Made by a program: the position numbers and the translations under genes
Notes under the pieces: generated by a model
The model's database searches: none
Seen by the model: only the letters and a program-made list of their open reading frames with translations
What the model was told of the DNA's origin: nothing
Source of the DNA: an uncultured Chloroflexus sp.
Lineage (GTDB): Bacteria > Chloroflexota > Chloroflexia > Chloroflexales > Chloroflexaceae
Assembly (NCBI RefSeq): GCF_937129525.1
Contig: NZ_CAKZNK010000112.1
Location: 1-64,000 of the forward strand
Direction of reading: 5' to 3'
Length of the DNA: 64,000 nucleotides
Shown: piece after piece, positions 27,586-36,900 of the stretch
Numbering within the stretch: position 1 is the first letter of the stretch
Layout of the letters: every line of letters begins with the position of its first letter

Positions 27586-27936
27586 CTAGAATGAACCAAC
27601 TGCTTCGACGGTATCGCCATAGATCTCGAACAGTGAGCTAAAACCGGTGAGATCGAACACCTCTTTAATCCGAGGAGGCAAGTTAGCGATCCGTACATCA
27701 CCACCCTCCAGGTCAGTGATCTTCCATTCACGCGCCTTCTTGCGCGCTTCAATCAGAACCCGCAGACCTGGGCTGCTGATATACTCGAGCCGGCTAAAAT
27801 CGAGCACAATCCGATGGCGTCCTTCTGCGAAGAGCGATTCAATCAGTTGCTTAAGTTGCGGCGCAGTGGCTGCATCAACGCGCCCGACCACTTCTATCAG
27901 ATCAACCCGATGCAGTCGGCGGTGATTCAATTCCAT
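27586..27936 (-). CDS. STAS-domain protein (RsbV-like anti-anti-sigma factor)
   Basis: Single STAS domain of 116 residues, MELNHRRLHRVDLIEVVGRV, with the phospho-acceptor Ser in FSRLEYISSPGLRVL. The ATG at 27936 follows GGGAGGAG. The usual job of this fold is to bind the HATPase kinase when unphosphorylated and free the sigma factor. It heads the operon with the HATPase-STAS fusion and the phosphatase, so the phosphatase may act on this protein as well as on the fused STAS domain. Confidence 0.85.
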   Translation of the reverse strand: MELNHRRLHRVDLIEVVGRVDAATAPQLKQLIESLFAEGRHRIVLDFSRLEYISSPGLRVLIEARKKAREWKITDLEGGDVRIANLPPRIKEVFDLTGFSSLFEIYGDTVEAVGSF

Positions 27937-27990
27937 TTCTACTCCTCCCTTATCAGGTACTGTATCGGCGCGTTGCGCATATTGCCTGTT

Positions 27991-27999
27991 ATTATAACA
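27991..27999 (-). promoter_or_regulatory. extended -10 promoter of the STAS operon
   Basis: On the minus strand, TGTTATAAT lies about 55 bases upstream of the STAS gene start. No -35 match is seen. Confidence 0.5.
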
Positions 28000-28035
28000 C
28001 ACTGTGGCCGACCGAACGGAACGGAGCCACAACCA

Positions 28036-28044
28036 TGCTATAAT
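28036..28044 (+). promoter_or_regulatory. extended -10 promoter of the DUF697 gene
   Basis: TGCTATAAT lies about 43 bases upstream of the DUF697 gene. Together with the minus-strand element it makes a compact divergent promoter pair. Confidence 0.5.
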
Positions 28045-28086
28045 GACGGCGCCGGCACCGGTCGCTGGCGCGAAAGAGGTGCGGGA

Positions 28087-29157
28087 ATGGCCCGATGGAA
28101 TGATCTCAGTGTCGCGTTGAACACCCTGCGCGAAATTGATGTGACGGCAATTCGCGCTGAAGCAGAACGTCCGCTTACCATCGTCTGCGTTGGCGCGCCA
28201 GGAGTATGTCAAACGATTGCCGCCCGACTCGAGAGTGGTCCGCAGCGCTACGGCGCGACTGGTCCTTCACCTGTGCGGCTTGCCAGCCTGCAAACCATCG
28301 TGCCCGATGAGCTGCGCGATGTTGATCTCATTATTATCGGTCTCGATCACAATGTTCGCCTCTCAGCGCGCGAACTGGCAACGATTGATCGATTGGCACT
28401 GCTGGCCTTACCGACCGTCCTGGTCGTCTGGGGTACCACGTTGCCGCCTGATGCTGGTCCACTCCACCCGCGAGTAGCGCATGCCCGGCTCCTGGTTGTG
28501 CCTGATCCGGCTGCATCTGACGTGAATGCGCAACTGGCCGAGGCCGTGCTCGATCGCTTGCCCGCCGATCTACACCTGGCTGCTGCCCGTCGCTTGCCGG
28601 GGTTACGCGCTGTGGTTGCGCGTAACCTGATTAATAGTGTCGCATTCACCAATGCCTCGTATGTGCTGGCTACCGCAGTGCCGGCACAAATCCCACTCTT
28701 TAATATACCTTTCGCTGCGGCTGATATACTGGTGTTGACCAAGAACCAGGCCATCCTGGTTTACCGCCTCGGGTTGGCCTACGGCGCGCCGCCCGACCTG
28801 CGCGAGCGGTTGCGGGAAGTGTTACCGGTCATCGGGGGCGCTTTCATCTGGCGGCAACTGGCGCGCGCACTGGTTGGGTTAATCCCGGTTTGGGGTATTG
28901 CGCCCAAGGTGGCAATTGCCTACGCTGGCACCTATACCACCGGCATGGCAGCATGGCGCTGGTTTGCCGAAGGTGAGCTGGTTGATCAGGGCCGGTTGCG
29001 GGAATTGGGACAAGAGGCGCTCGAGTTGGGGAAGGCGCGGGCGGCTGAATTGATCGCAGCCGTGCGCGCAACCGGCGCTCGCCAGATGAGCCGCTGGCAA
29101 CGATTTCGAGCGAGTCTGCGCAAGAGTCTCCAGCGCAACCGCAAACAACCGGGCTAA
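28087..29157 (+). CDS. DUF697 family membrane protein with GTPase-like N-terminus
   Basis: A 356-residue protein beginning MARWNDLSVALNTLREIDV. The N-terminal half resembles a degenerate P-loop domain (TIVCVGAPGVCQTIAARL; no GKS/T) similar to the GTPase part of the dynamin/YcjF-like group. The C-terminal half is a DUF697 region with hydrophobic segments (FNIPFAAADILVLTKNQAIL, VIGGAFIWRQLARALVGLIP). The lost P-loop lysine suggests no nucleotide hydrolysis. AGAGGTG lies six bases before the ATG. Function unknown. Confidence 0.8.
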   Translation: MARWNDLSVALNTLREIDVTAIRAEAERPLTIVCVGAPGVCQTIAARLESGPQRYGATGPSPVRLASLQTIVPDELRDVDLIIIGLDHNVRLSARELATIDRLALLALPTVLVVWGTTLPPDAGPLHPRVAHARLLVVPDPAASDVNAQLAEAVLDRLPADLHLAAARRLPGLRAVVARNLINSVAFTNASYVLATAVPAQIPLFNIPFAAADILVLTKNQAILVYRLGLAYGAPPDLRERLREVLPVIGGAFIWRQLARALVGLIPVWGIAPKVAIAYAGTYTTGMAAWRWFAEGELVDQGRLRELGQEALELGKARAAELIAAVRATGARQMSRWQRFRASLRKSLQRNRKQPG

Positions 29158-29433
29158 TCTCAAACTGCTCCGCATGCTGCGTCGCGCGAACGCTGAATTA
29201 TCACTCAAGGCCACAGAAATGATTCGGCGATATGATGACTGACGATCAAGACTGCTTTGCCCTGTCTTGAGCAAGTGCAGTTACGACCATCTTTGCCAGT
29301 GTGATCAATGCGCACCGGCTTGAGACGGATTGTGTTCACTATGCAATATGCAGCATCTTCATCGAACAACGTTCAATGAGTCAGGCGACTCAATTTGTCT
29401 CGAAAGCTTTACTGCCTGTTTGCGAGGAATACT

Positions 29434-30726
29434 ATGGATTATTTTGTCATTGAAGGCGGCCACCGACTGGCCGGAACGATTCGACCAGCCGGCAACAAGA
29501 ATGCAGCGCTCCCCCTCCTGGCAGCCAGCCTGTTAACCGATCAACCGGTGACACTGCGCAATATTCCCGATATTGGCGATGTGCGCACCAAACTGGCTCT
29601 GCTTGCTCACCTCGGCGTTCAAATTGATCGGCCAGAACCGAATGTTGTCCATCTGCGCGCCAGCCAACTGGCGCCGATTGAACCAGACATAGCATTGGCA
29701 CGTCGAATCCGCACCTCGCCGCTGCTGGCCGGCCCTTTGTTAGCCCGTCGCGGCTACGTTACCCTCCCTCGGCCCGGTGGCGACGCGATTGGTCGGCGGC
29801 GGCTCGACACCCATTTGCTCGCGCTGCAAGCTTTGGGGGCGCAGGTGGAAGTCACCCCGACCAGTTACATTCTGACTACCGATGGATTGCGCGGCGCCGA
29901 CATCTTCCTCGATGAAATGAGCGTGACCGGTACCGAGCAGGCCATCATGGCCGCCGTGATGGCTGAAGGTCACACGACTATCGGCAATGCCGCCTCCGAA
30001 CCGCATGTCCAGGATCTCTGTCATTTGCTTAACCGGATGGGTGCCCGCATTAGCGGTATCGGCACCAATCTGCTTGAGATTGAAGGGGTTAGCAGCCTGC
30101 ACGGCGCTGACTACACGATCGGGCCTGACTATATGGAAGTCGGGTCGCTTATCGGACTGGCGGCAGTTACACGCAGTGAACTGCGCATTGTTGACGCGCG
30201 TCCACATGAGCATCGCATGACCAAAATTATGTTTGGTCGGCTTGGGGTAAAGTGGCGTGAAGAGGGTGACGACATTATTGTGCCTGCCGACCAGGAGCTG
30301 GTCGTGCGCCACGATCTGCACGGCGCAATACCGAAAATCGACTCGGCGCCATGGCCTGGCTTCAATCCTGATTTGATGAGCACAGCAATTGTCGTGGCGA
30401 CCCAGGCCCGCGGCACAGTGCTGATCCACGAAAAGATGTTTGAAAGCCGACTCTTTTTCGTTGACCGGCTGATCGGAATGGGAGCGCGGATCGTGCTCTG
30501 CGATCCACATCGAGCCGTGGTGGTAGGCCCGTCACAACTCTATGGCGAGCCGGATGGTCTGCCCAGTCCTGACATTCGGGCCGGCATGGCGATGGTGACA
30601 GCAGCGCTCTGCGCCAAAGGGCGGAGCGTGATCTATAACATCGGTCAGATCGACCGCGGCTACGAGCGAATCGATGAACGGCTGGCCGCGCTTGGCGCGC
30701 GGATTGAACGAGTACGGGCATCATAG
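29434..30726 (+). CDS. murA: UDP-N-acetylglucosamine 1-carboxyvinyltransferase, Asp at the active-site Cys
   Basis: MurA, 430 residues, first committed step of peptidoglycan synthesis: enolpyruvyl transfer from PEP to UDP-GlcNAc. The family start [23 protein letters not shown] and later NLLEIEGV- and [12 protein letters not shown]-type segments are clear. In the catalytic loop, the usual P-G-G-C is PRPGGDAIG, so the cysteine (Cys115 in E. coli) is Asp117 here. This Cys-to-Asp change is known in naturally fosfomycin-resistant MurA such as that of Mycobacterium tuberculosis. ATG at 29434 follows GAGGAA; an upstream extension is unlikely. Confidence 0.93.
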   Translation: MDYFVIEGGHRLAGTIRPAGNKNAALPLLAASLLTDQPVTLRNIPDIGDVRTKLALLAHLGVQIDRPEPNVVHLRASQLAPIEPDIALARRIRTSPLLAGPLLARRGYVTLPRPGGDAIGRRRLDTHLLALQALGAQVEVTPTSYILTTDGLRGADIFLDEMSVTGTEQAIMAAVMAEGHTTIGNAASEPHVQDLCHLLNRMGARISGIGTNLLEIEGVSSLHGADYTIGPDYMEVGSLIGLAAVTRSELRIVDARPHEHRMTKIMFGRLGVKWREEGDDIIVPADQELVVRHDLHGAIPKIDSAPWPGFNPDLMSTAIVVATQARGTVLIHEKMFESRLFFVDRLIGMGARIVLCDPHRAVVVGPSQLYGEPDGLPSPDIRAGMAMVTAALCAKGRSVIYNIGQIDRGYERIDERLAALGARIERVRAS

Positions 30727-30730
30727 CAAC

Positions 30731-30769
30731 AACGGGATACGTGTGGTCGCCATCTGCTGGCATCCCGTT
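30731..30769. terminator. inverted repeat after murA
   Basis: AACGGGAT (30731-30738) and ATCCCGTT (30762-30769) pair perfectly around a 23-base spacer, shortly after the murA stop. Confidence 0.45.
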
Positions 30770-30834
30770 CTTGACCGACGCTTCCACCAATGGCAAGGCA
30801 CAGTGTGTCGCCGACAACAACTCCATTTGCGACC

Positions 30835-30855
30835 GGGCACGGCATAGCCGTGCCC
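30835..30855. terminator. terminator hairpin after the SRAP gene
   Basis: GGGCACGGC (30835-30843) and GCCGTGCCC (30847-30855) form a perfect 9-bp stem with an ATA loop, ending one base beyond the stop of the minus-strand SRAP gene. The sequence may be a copy of a dispersed genomic palindrome, which one window cannot show. Confidence 0.65.
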
Positions 30856-31518
30856 CTACACTTGCTGCGGACGAATCAAGACCTCGCTATCATTGCGCAC
30901 CTGATTCACTGCCTTGCTTACCGGGTAGACACGCAACGCCACCGGCGGGGGAGCGAGACACAACTCGTGGAGACGCGCGACATCGGCAGCCGGATCGAGC
31001 CACAGCGCAGCGAGATCGGACGGCAGCATGACCGGCATGCGGTCATGGATCGGCGCAACGACTTCATTGGCAGCAGTAGTCAGAATTGTGCAACTCTCGA
31101 TAAGGGTGCCGTCAGGCGCCTGCCATTGCTCCCAGAGACCGGCAAATGCGATCATTTCATCATCAACCGGCGAGAAATAGTAAGGCTGCTTACCGGCAGG
31201 AGTGGTCTGCCACTCATAGAAACCGGAGGCGGGTAGCAAGCAACGGCGACGGCGAAAAGCGGTGCGAAAGGCCGGTTTGTCAAGCGCCGTCTCGCTGCGG
31301 GCATTGATCATGCGCGCGCCAATGGAGGCATCCTTCGCCCATGCCGGGATCAACCCCCAGCGCAAAAAGACCAGTTCACGACCATTCTGGCCATTGCGCG
31401 CAGCCACAACCGGTTGCGTAGGAGCGATGTTGTAGCGTGGTTGAAACTCGAGCGGCGCAACGCCAAAGCGGGCGGCAAGTCTGGCCGGCGTAACAGCCAG
31501 CGTATAACGACCACACAT
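30856..31518 (-). CDS. SRAP domain protein (HMCES/YedK)
   Basis: SRAP-family protein of 220 residues starting MCGRYTL, whose Cys2 (after removal of Met1) crosslinks to abasic sites in single-stranded DNA. The motifs PRYNIAPTQ, INARSET, SGFYEW and PIHDRMP, which include the conserved Asn, Glu and His, are intact. It protects abasic sites at stalled forks. ATG at 31518 follows GAGG with a normal gap; the upstream extension would place the catalytic Cys internally and is rejected. Confidence 0.92.
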   Translation of the reverse strand: MCGRYTLAVTPARLAARFGVAPLEFQPRYNIAPTQPVVAARNGQNGRELVFLRWGLIPAWAKDASIGARMINARSETALDKPAFRTAFRRRRCLLPASGFYEWQTTPAGKQPYYFSPVDDEMIAFAGLWEQWQAPDGTLIESCTILTTAANEVVAPIHDRMPVMLPSDLAALWLDPAADVARLHELCLAPPPVALRVYPVSKAVNQVRNDSEVLIRPQQV

Positions 31519-32113
31519 AGCAACCTCACGAAATAAATAACGACTGCTCAAGACATGCTTCCCTCCAAGGGGAAGCATACCAATCGCCAGATTAGCGGAT
31601 TTCCAAACAGAGTATTGCGTGGGAACGACAAGTGCGCAACCATATCGCTGCGGGATTTTGCAAGATTGAGCCAGCCGGCACAACCAGGCGACGCAATCGA
31701 TTGCCGGGCAATGACTGATGGTCTGGAAGCCAGACGCTACTCAACCGGACATGCTTCCGACAACAGCCCCGATTGATACAATCCCACCCAACCTTCAGTG
31801 CTATGCCTGCGACTCTTCCTGCGCTGGCCATCCACACAACACAAAGTCGAATGATGAGAGCCGATGTAACCCTGACAGTCGATGGCAACTGCGCTGCCAG
31901 AGGAGCCATCGTGTCGGATGTCTGCGACAAACAATTTGCTATCGCACAAGAGAAAGCGGTACGCAGACACATCCATATGGCTGGCATACGAGGCGATAAG
32001 TCGTGAGCAGACCATACCAGTGCGCAGAAAACGAGAAACTGTCAACCTACCAATACGTGGCAGATTGACAGTAACGACCAATTGCCCATGGCGTTTCAAT
32101 ACACGCCTGACAT
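31519..32113. other. 595-bp stretch with no supported gene
   Basis: Several open frames occur on both strands but none has protein-like composition or a ribosome-binding site. A perfect dyad, ACTGTCAA (32038-32045) / TTGACAGT (32065-32072), with a 19-base spacer sits near the right end. This may be decayed sequence. Confidence 0.5.
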
Positions 32114-32521
32114 CTAATGATTATCCTGATCAAGGCGAGTCGTTTCTCCGGTAGCCGGTTCGCCACCGGTAGGCGACTGCATCCGTTTGATCAGTTCAGC
32201 TAACCGATCATTCAACTGCGCAATCCCTTGCGCCAGCGTCTGCTGGAGATCGTGAGCAGCCTGGCTCTGCTGGATCTGATTCAGCGCCTGTTGACCGCGT
32301 TCGGCTAACTCCTGCACGCGGGGATTTTCAGCGATCAACTTCGCCGCTGACTGCACCTGCTCACCAACAGTCCGCAAGCCATGGAGCAATTCCTGCTGCA
32401 CCTGGCGAGCGCGTTCATTTTCAAGCGCCGCGCGCAGGGCAGCTTCAATCTGCTGACCCAATTCACGCAACTCTGCACCCAAATCGGGTGTTTGATCGGG
32501 CTTCTGATCCTGCTGGCTCAT
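32114..32521 (-). CDS. coiled-coil hypothetical protein
   Basis: A 135-residue, Gln-, Glu- and Ala-rich protein, almost wholly helical (about 15-115), beginning MSQQDQKPDQTPDLGAEL. There is no membrane helix or recognisable domain. It could act as a structural or scaffold protein, but no function is claimed. It is downstream of and co-directional with the short GT2-like gene, though a 92-base gap separates them. Confidence 0.65.
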   Translation of the reverse strand: MSQQDQKPDQTPDLGAELRELGQQIEAALRAALENERARQVQQELLHGLRTVGEQVQSAAKLIAENPRVQELAERGQQALNQIQQSQAAHDLQQTLAQGIAQLNDRLAELIKRMQSPTGGEPATGETTRLDQDNH

Positions 32522-32613
32522 CGATTTCCTCCTTCGATCACAAGGGACACCGGCATGACGATCAGAAATAAGACGAGCGCGCAGCCAAAAACGTTGCGCC
32601 AGTTGATTGCCAG

Positions 32614-33330
32614 CTACCGTCGCCGACGCAGCAAAAACCAGAGACTACCGACGACTGCCAGCGCGCCAAGAGCTGGGCTGGCTCCGCGAGCCGGGCCTTG
32701 CGCAACCAGCGCAGCCACATCAGCCAGGCCAGACAGACGCGATGGTACGCTATGAGCCGGCAGCGCCACCTGACCGGTCACATAATTTCGGCGACGCGCG
32801 CTCGCATAGAGATGGGCCAGTGGTGGCGCCAGCTCATCGTCGCCGGGGAGGAGATCGATCAACTCGGCCCGAAACAGCGCTAGCGGCAAGAGGGGATCGG
32901 TCTGATCGCTCGCCAGAACTCGGCGCAACAGGGTGGTATGGGCCCGGTGCAACGGATGCGATGGCGCCGGCACGCGCATACCGACCAGCACATCATGACC
33001 ATGATAGGCAGTCAACAACCGTTCAATGGCCAGGGCAGAGGGCGGCGCATCGGCGTCAAGCGCCAATACCATATCGCCACCGATCAGCGCGCAGGCATCG
33101 CGAAGCAAATAGGCGGGACGACGCGGCTGGGAGTGAAATGTGGCATGCGCAAACGGATAGGCAGCAGCGCTACGCGCCGCTGCCGCTACCGCTGCCGGGC
33201 CGGCGGCAATGATAATTTCGTGCTCAACGCTATAGCGTCTGGCAGCAACAGAAACTGCCTGCACCGTCTGCGTCAAGTGTGCGCCATCGGCGGCGCAGAC
33301 AACGACTGATAGGGTATTGATCACAGACAC
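32614..33330 (-). CDS. GT2-like glycosyltransferase or related protein
   Basis: A 238-residue protein. The N-terminal half resembles a family 2 glycosyltransferase Rossmann half: LSVVVCAADGAHLTQTVQ, an IIAAGPAA strand and a D-x-D-like LALDADAPPSAL motif. The C-terminus has a hydrophobic segment (LGALAVVGSLWFLL) with an RRRR tail, so it may be a membrane-anchored enzyme facing the cytoplasm. GTG at 33330 is preferred as GGGGAGG lies about seven bases upstream. The protein is short, so it may be degenerate or an odd branch. Confidence 0.65.
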   Translation of the reverse strand: MSVINTLSVVVCAADGAHLTQTVQAVSVAARRYSVEHEIIIAAGPAAVAAAARSAAAYPFAHATFHSQPRRPAYLLRDACALIGGDMVLALDADAPPSALAIERLLTAYHGHDVLVGMRVPAPSHPLHRAHTTLLRRVLASDQTDPLLPLALFRAELIDLLPGDDELAPPLAHLYASARRRNYVTGQVALPAHSVPSRLSGLADVAALVAQGPARGASPALGALAVVGSLWFLLRRRR

Positions 33331-33451
33331 CGGGAACCTCCCCAAAGAATCATACTGGTAACAGTATATCACAAAGCGCATACCGAAACCGGTTGCAATC
33401 CGGAGAAGGGGTCACGGCAACGGGCAGCGTCAACCAACCATGGCACGACGC

Positions 33452-33473
33452 TGACAAGATGAACATCTTGTCA
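33452..33473. promoter_or_regulatory. perfect palindrome upstream of the subtilase gene
   Basis: TGACAAGATG (33452-33461), AA, then CATCTTGTCA (33464-33473): a 10-bp perfect inverted repeat with a 2-base centre, 56 bases before a candidate -35. This is the usual form of a dimeric regulator's operator; the regulator is unknown. Confidence 0.55.
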
Positions 33474-33528
33474 TTTGATCACCCAGAGATGTGAATGATT
33501 TGTAAACGACCTGAAGCGCTGATCAGGC

Positions 33529-33555
33529 TTGACAGATGCGTTTAATAGATTTAAT
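33529..33555 (+). promoter_or_regulatory. candidate promoter of the subtilase gene
   Basis: TTGACA (33529-33534), 15 bases, then TTTAAT (33550-33555). The spacing is short; a 17-base alternative gives TAATCT (33552-33557), a poorer -10. Confidence 0.35.
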
Positions 33556-33970
33556 CTTTGTCTTGCCACCAATCAACCTCAGCTCGTACAGCTTACATCG
33601 TTGCCGCTGAGATTGTTGCGTGTATTCCGCACGCAAATCAGGCGACGTGCGTCTTTCGCCACTACACCTCACCATGCGCGCGCCTCAACGAACAGTATGA
33701 GGTTTGGCTGCTGCACGGTCTTACAAAAAGCGCGAAACAAGATGAGCGAATGGGCGCTCACACCCAGGGCAGCGATCGAGGCCAGCCCTGCACTCTACCA
33801 GAATTCAGGTTCTGGAAGAGTAGTTCGTTGTGTGCTGGTTTCAACTCCAGATTGCAGAACTACCGTGCAGTGAGAAGAGAAAGGAGGAATGCGTCTGTAG
33901 TGTCTGTGTCAGTTAGACAATCACACAACCAAAGTCTGGGTGCATTCTCGTTTGTGAGCTGAGGAGTTGT

Positions 33971-36900
33971 ATGAAATTAACAAATAGACGCCATCTCGTC
34001 GCGATTGCAATCAGCATTGCCCTGACTATAGCGCTGGTTGCTCCGCTGGCTGCGCAACCGCCGCGGCCGATCCCAAACCTCGACTCTATCCGTCTGGATG
34101 AACCGATCTCGCTGGAACGCGCCCCAACCAGACTTTCTCCGAGCCTCATTGGCGCGACCGGTCGTCAAGAAGTGGTTATCCGTCTGAGCGAAAACCCAAC
34201 GGCGCGCGTTCCCGAAGGCGCCGCCCAGGCTGCGCAGCTCAACCGCATTAACCAGCAGCACGAGCGGGTTCTATCGCGACTGCGCGCGATCGATCCAACC
34301 CTGACCGAGCTGGCCCGGCTGCGCGTGGCGCTAAACGCTGTCGTTGTTGAGGTCGATGGAGCGGCGCTACCAGCGCTCGCCCGCGATGTGGAAGTGGTTC
34401 GCATCAGTCCGGTGGTCAATTACGAGCGCGAGAGCCAGCCACCGATGGAAACGGTGCCGTACATCGGCGCCAATCCTACTGTGCAAGCAGCCGGCTTCCG
34501 CGGCAAGGATGTCCGGGTGGCTGTGCTCGATAGCGGCATCGACTATACGCACGCTGCGTTTGGTGGTGCGGGTACGCTAGCTGCGTATCAGGCTGCTTAC
34601 GGCGACAATCCTGCCGATCCACGCAATACAACTTTGGATGGTCTTTTCCCCACCGATCGCGTCAAAGGTGGCTACGACTTCGTTGGTGAAGTATGGCCGA
34701 ATGGCCCCCTCAGTCCTGATCCCGATCCGATTGACTGTGGTCAACCCGGTCTCAGTAGTGGCACCTGCGCCGGTGGTCACGGCACTCATGTTGCTGACAT
34801 CATTGGCGGTGAGCAGGGTGTAGCGCCAGAGGTCGACCTCTTCGCCGTCAAGGTTTGCTCGGCGGTATCTTCATCGTGCAGTGGTGTCGCCATTTTGCAA
34901 GGCCTTGACTGGGTTGCCGATCCCGATGGCAACGGCATCACCGACGATCGTATGCATATTGTCAATATGTCGTTGGGCGCTTCATATGGACAGAACTACG
35001 ACGACGATTCGGCAATCGCTGTCGATAATTTGCAGCCGTTGGGCATTCTCGTCGTCGCATCTGCCGGCAATAGCGCCGACCGCCCCTACATTACCGGCAC
35101 TCCTGCCGGCGCGCGCACTGCGCTGTCAGTTGCGCAAACCGCTGTTCCCAGCGACGCTTCCTACCCAATCACCGTACTTAGCACGACCGTGTACGGTATC
35201 GCACAGCCATGGGCACCAATTCCCACCACAGCAATCGCCGGCACTCTGGTTTACGGAGCATCGCTTGGTAATGCGCTTGGTTGTTCGGCTTATCCAGCCG
35301 GCTCACTTACCGGACAGATCCTGCTTGTCGATCGCGGCGTCTGCGCAATTAGCATTAAAGGCTCTAATGGCGCTGCTGCCGGCGCAGTTGCAGTGATCGT
35401 GGCCAACAATGTTGCCGGAGCAGTGCCTCCCACCTTTAGTTTTGGTGGCGGCACACCGACCGTGCCGGTGTTGTCGATCACGCAGGCGGCGGGGAATGCG
35501 CTCAAGCTGCGGGTCGGGAACGAAACCACCATTGGGTTTGACAATCCGTTTAGCAATGCCGGCAGCGTGGTTGGAACATCGTCACGCGGTCCGACGATGG
35601 GCCAGATGACCTACGGCAATCAGATCATGTACGGCCAGATCATCAAGCCCGAAATCGGCGCACCTGGCGCGTCTATTTCAGCAGTGGCCGGCAGTGGCAC
35701 AGGGGTCGAGCCTTTTGGTGGCACCTCGGGCGCAGCGCCAATGGTAGCCGGCGCCGCCGCGCTGCTGTATAACGCGGTTGATTGGAGTATGTCGCCTTGG
35801 GAGTTGAAGGCGCGGCTGATCAATACTGCCGAAACTAACATCTACAACGGTTCACCGGTCTTCCTTGGCCCGGTCCTGGCGCCAATTACCCGAATTGGCG
35901 GCGGTGAAGTGCGGGTCGATCGGGCTATTGCTGCACAGGCGAGCGCCTGGGAACTATCAAACGGCACAGCAGCTATCTCGTTTGGGCAGATCGATGTAAC
36001 CCGCAATCCGACTACGCTCCGTCGCACCATTGTGGTGCGGAACTACGGTAATACGCCACTGACGTACACTATTACCCCAACGTTCCGCTTCGCCAATGAT
36101 GCGGCCAGCGCAGCAATCTCGCCGACCACGTCGGTTACCACCATCACTGTGCCACCGCGAAGCCGTCGCACCTTTACCCTCTCGCTGCGGATCGATCCGA
36201 CGAAACTACCGGCGTGGGTATTGAATTCGGGTAACAATGGCGGCAACGGCGCGGCATTGACCGCAGTTGAGTATGATGGCTACCTGGTTCTGGATGCCCC
36301 GGGCACAACCAACGACCTGACGATGCCGTGGCACATTATGCCACGCGCTGCGGGCGTTGTGCAGGCGCCGGCTTCTGTGCGCGCCACGACCAGCAGCCCG
36401 GCTACCGCGCGACTTACCAACAGCGGGGCCAACCCGGTTACGGTCGATCCTTTCACCCTGATCGGCAGTAGCAATACCGTTAACGCATCCCTCGGCGCCG
36501 GTATGCAGATGCCACCGATGGATCTGCGCTACGTTGGCGCGCGCGCGTTTGATATCCCTGGTTTCTGCCCCGGTAACACGCCGATCATCCAGTTTGGCAT
36601 TACGACCCATCAGCGTATTACTCATTCCAACTATCCGGTAGAGATAGACCTGCTCTTCGACACCAACCGCGACGGCGTACCCGATTATGTTGGCTTTACC
36701 TCCGAGGTTGGCTCATTTGCCAGTGATGGACGCAATGCCTTCTTCGTTGGCCCACTCGCCGGCCCATACAATGCGTTCTTCTTCACCAGCCACTCAACCA
36801 ACAGCGCCAACACGGTGCTCACGCTGTGCGGTAGCCAAATTGGTGTCACTGCGCTCGGTCAGCAGATCAACATCGACGCCTACGTCTATGATAACTACTT

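Larger units (their letters stand above)
33331..33970. other. 640-bp divergent region upstream of the subtilase gene
   Basis: No gene is supported here. It contains a 22-bp perfect palindrome at 33452-33473, a -35/-10 pair at 33529-33555 and AGGAGG (33882-33887) followed too closely by ATG for a start. Transcription from 33529 would give the subtilase gene a leader of about 400 bases. Confidence 0.55.

Noticed and set aside
31592-32006. Open frames in the gap right of the SRAP gene
   Set aside because: Overlapping frames on both strands with no family signature and no ribosome-binding site.
33881-33900. AGGAGG followed by ATG CGT CTG TAG as a leader peptide
   Set aside because: The Shine-Dalgarno sequence is only one base from the ATG, too close to work, and the frame has three codons.
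33558-33962. 134-codon forward open frame before the subtilase gene
   Set aside because: Cys/His/Ser-rich and unstructured in character, with no ribosome-binding site; the region looks like a control region instead.
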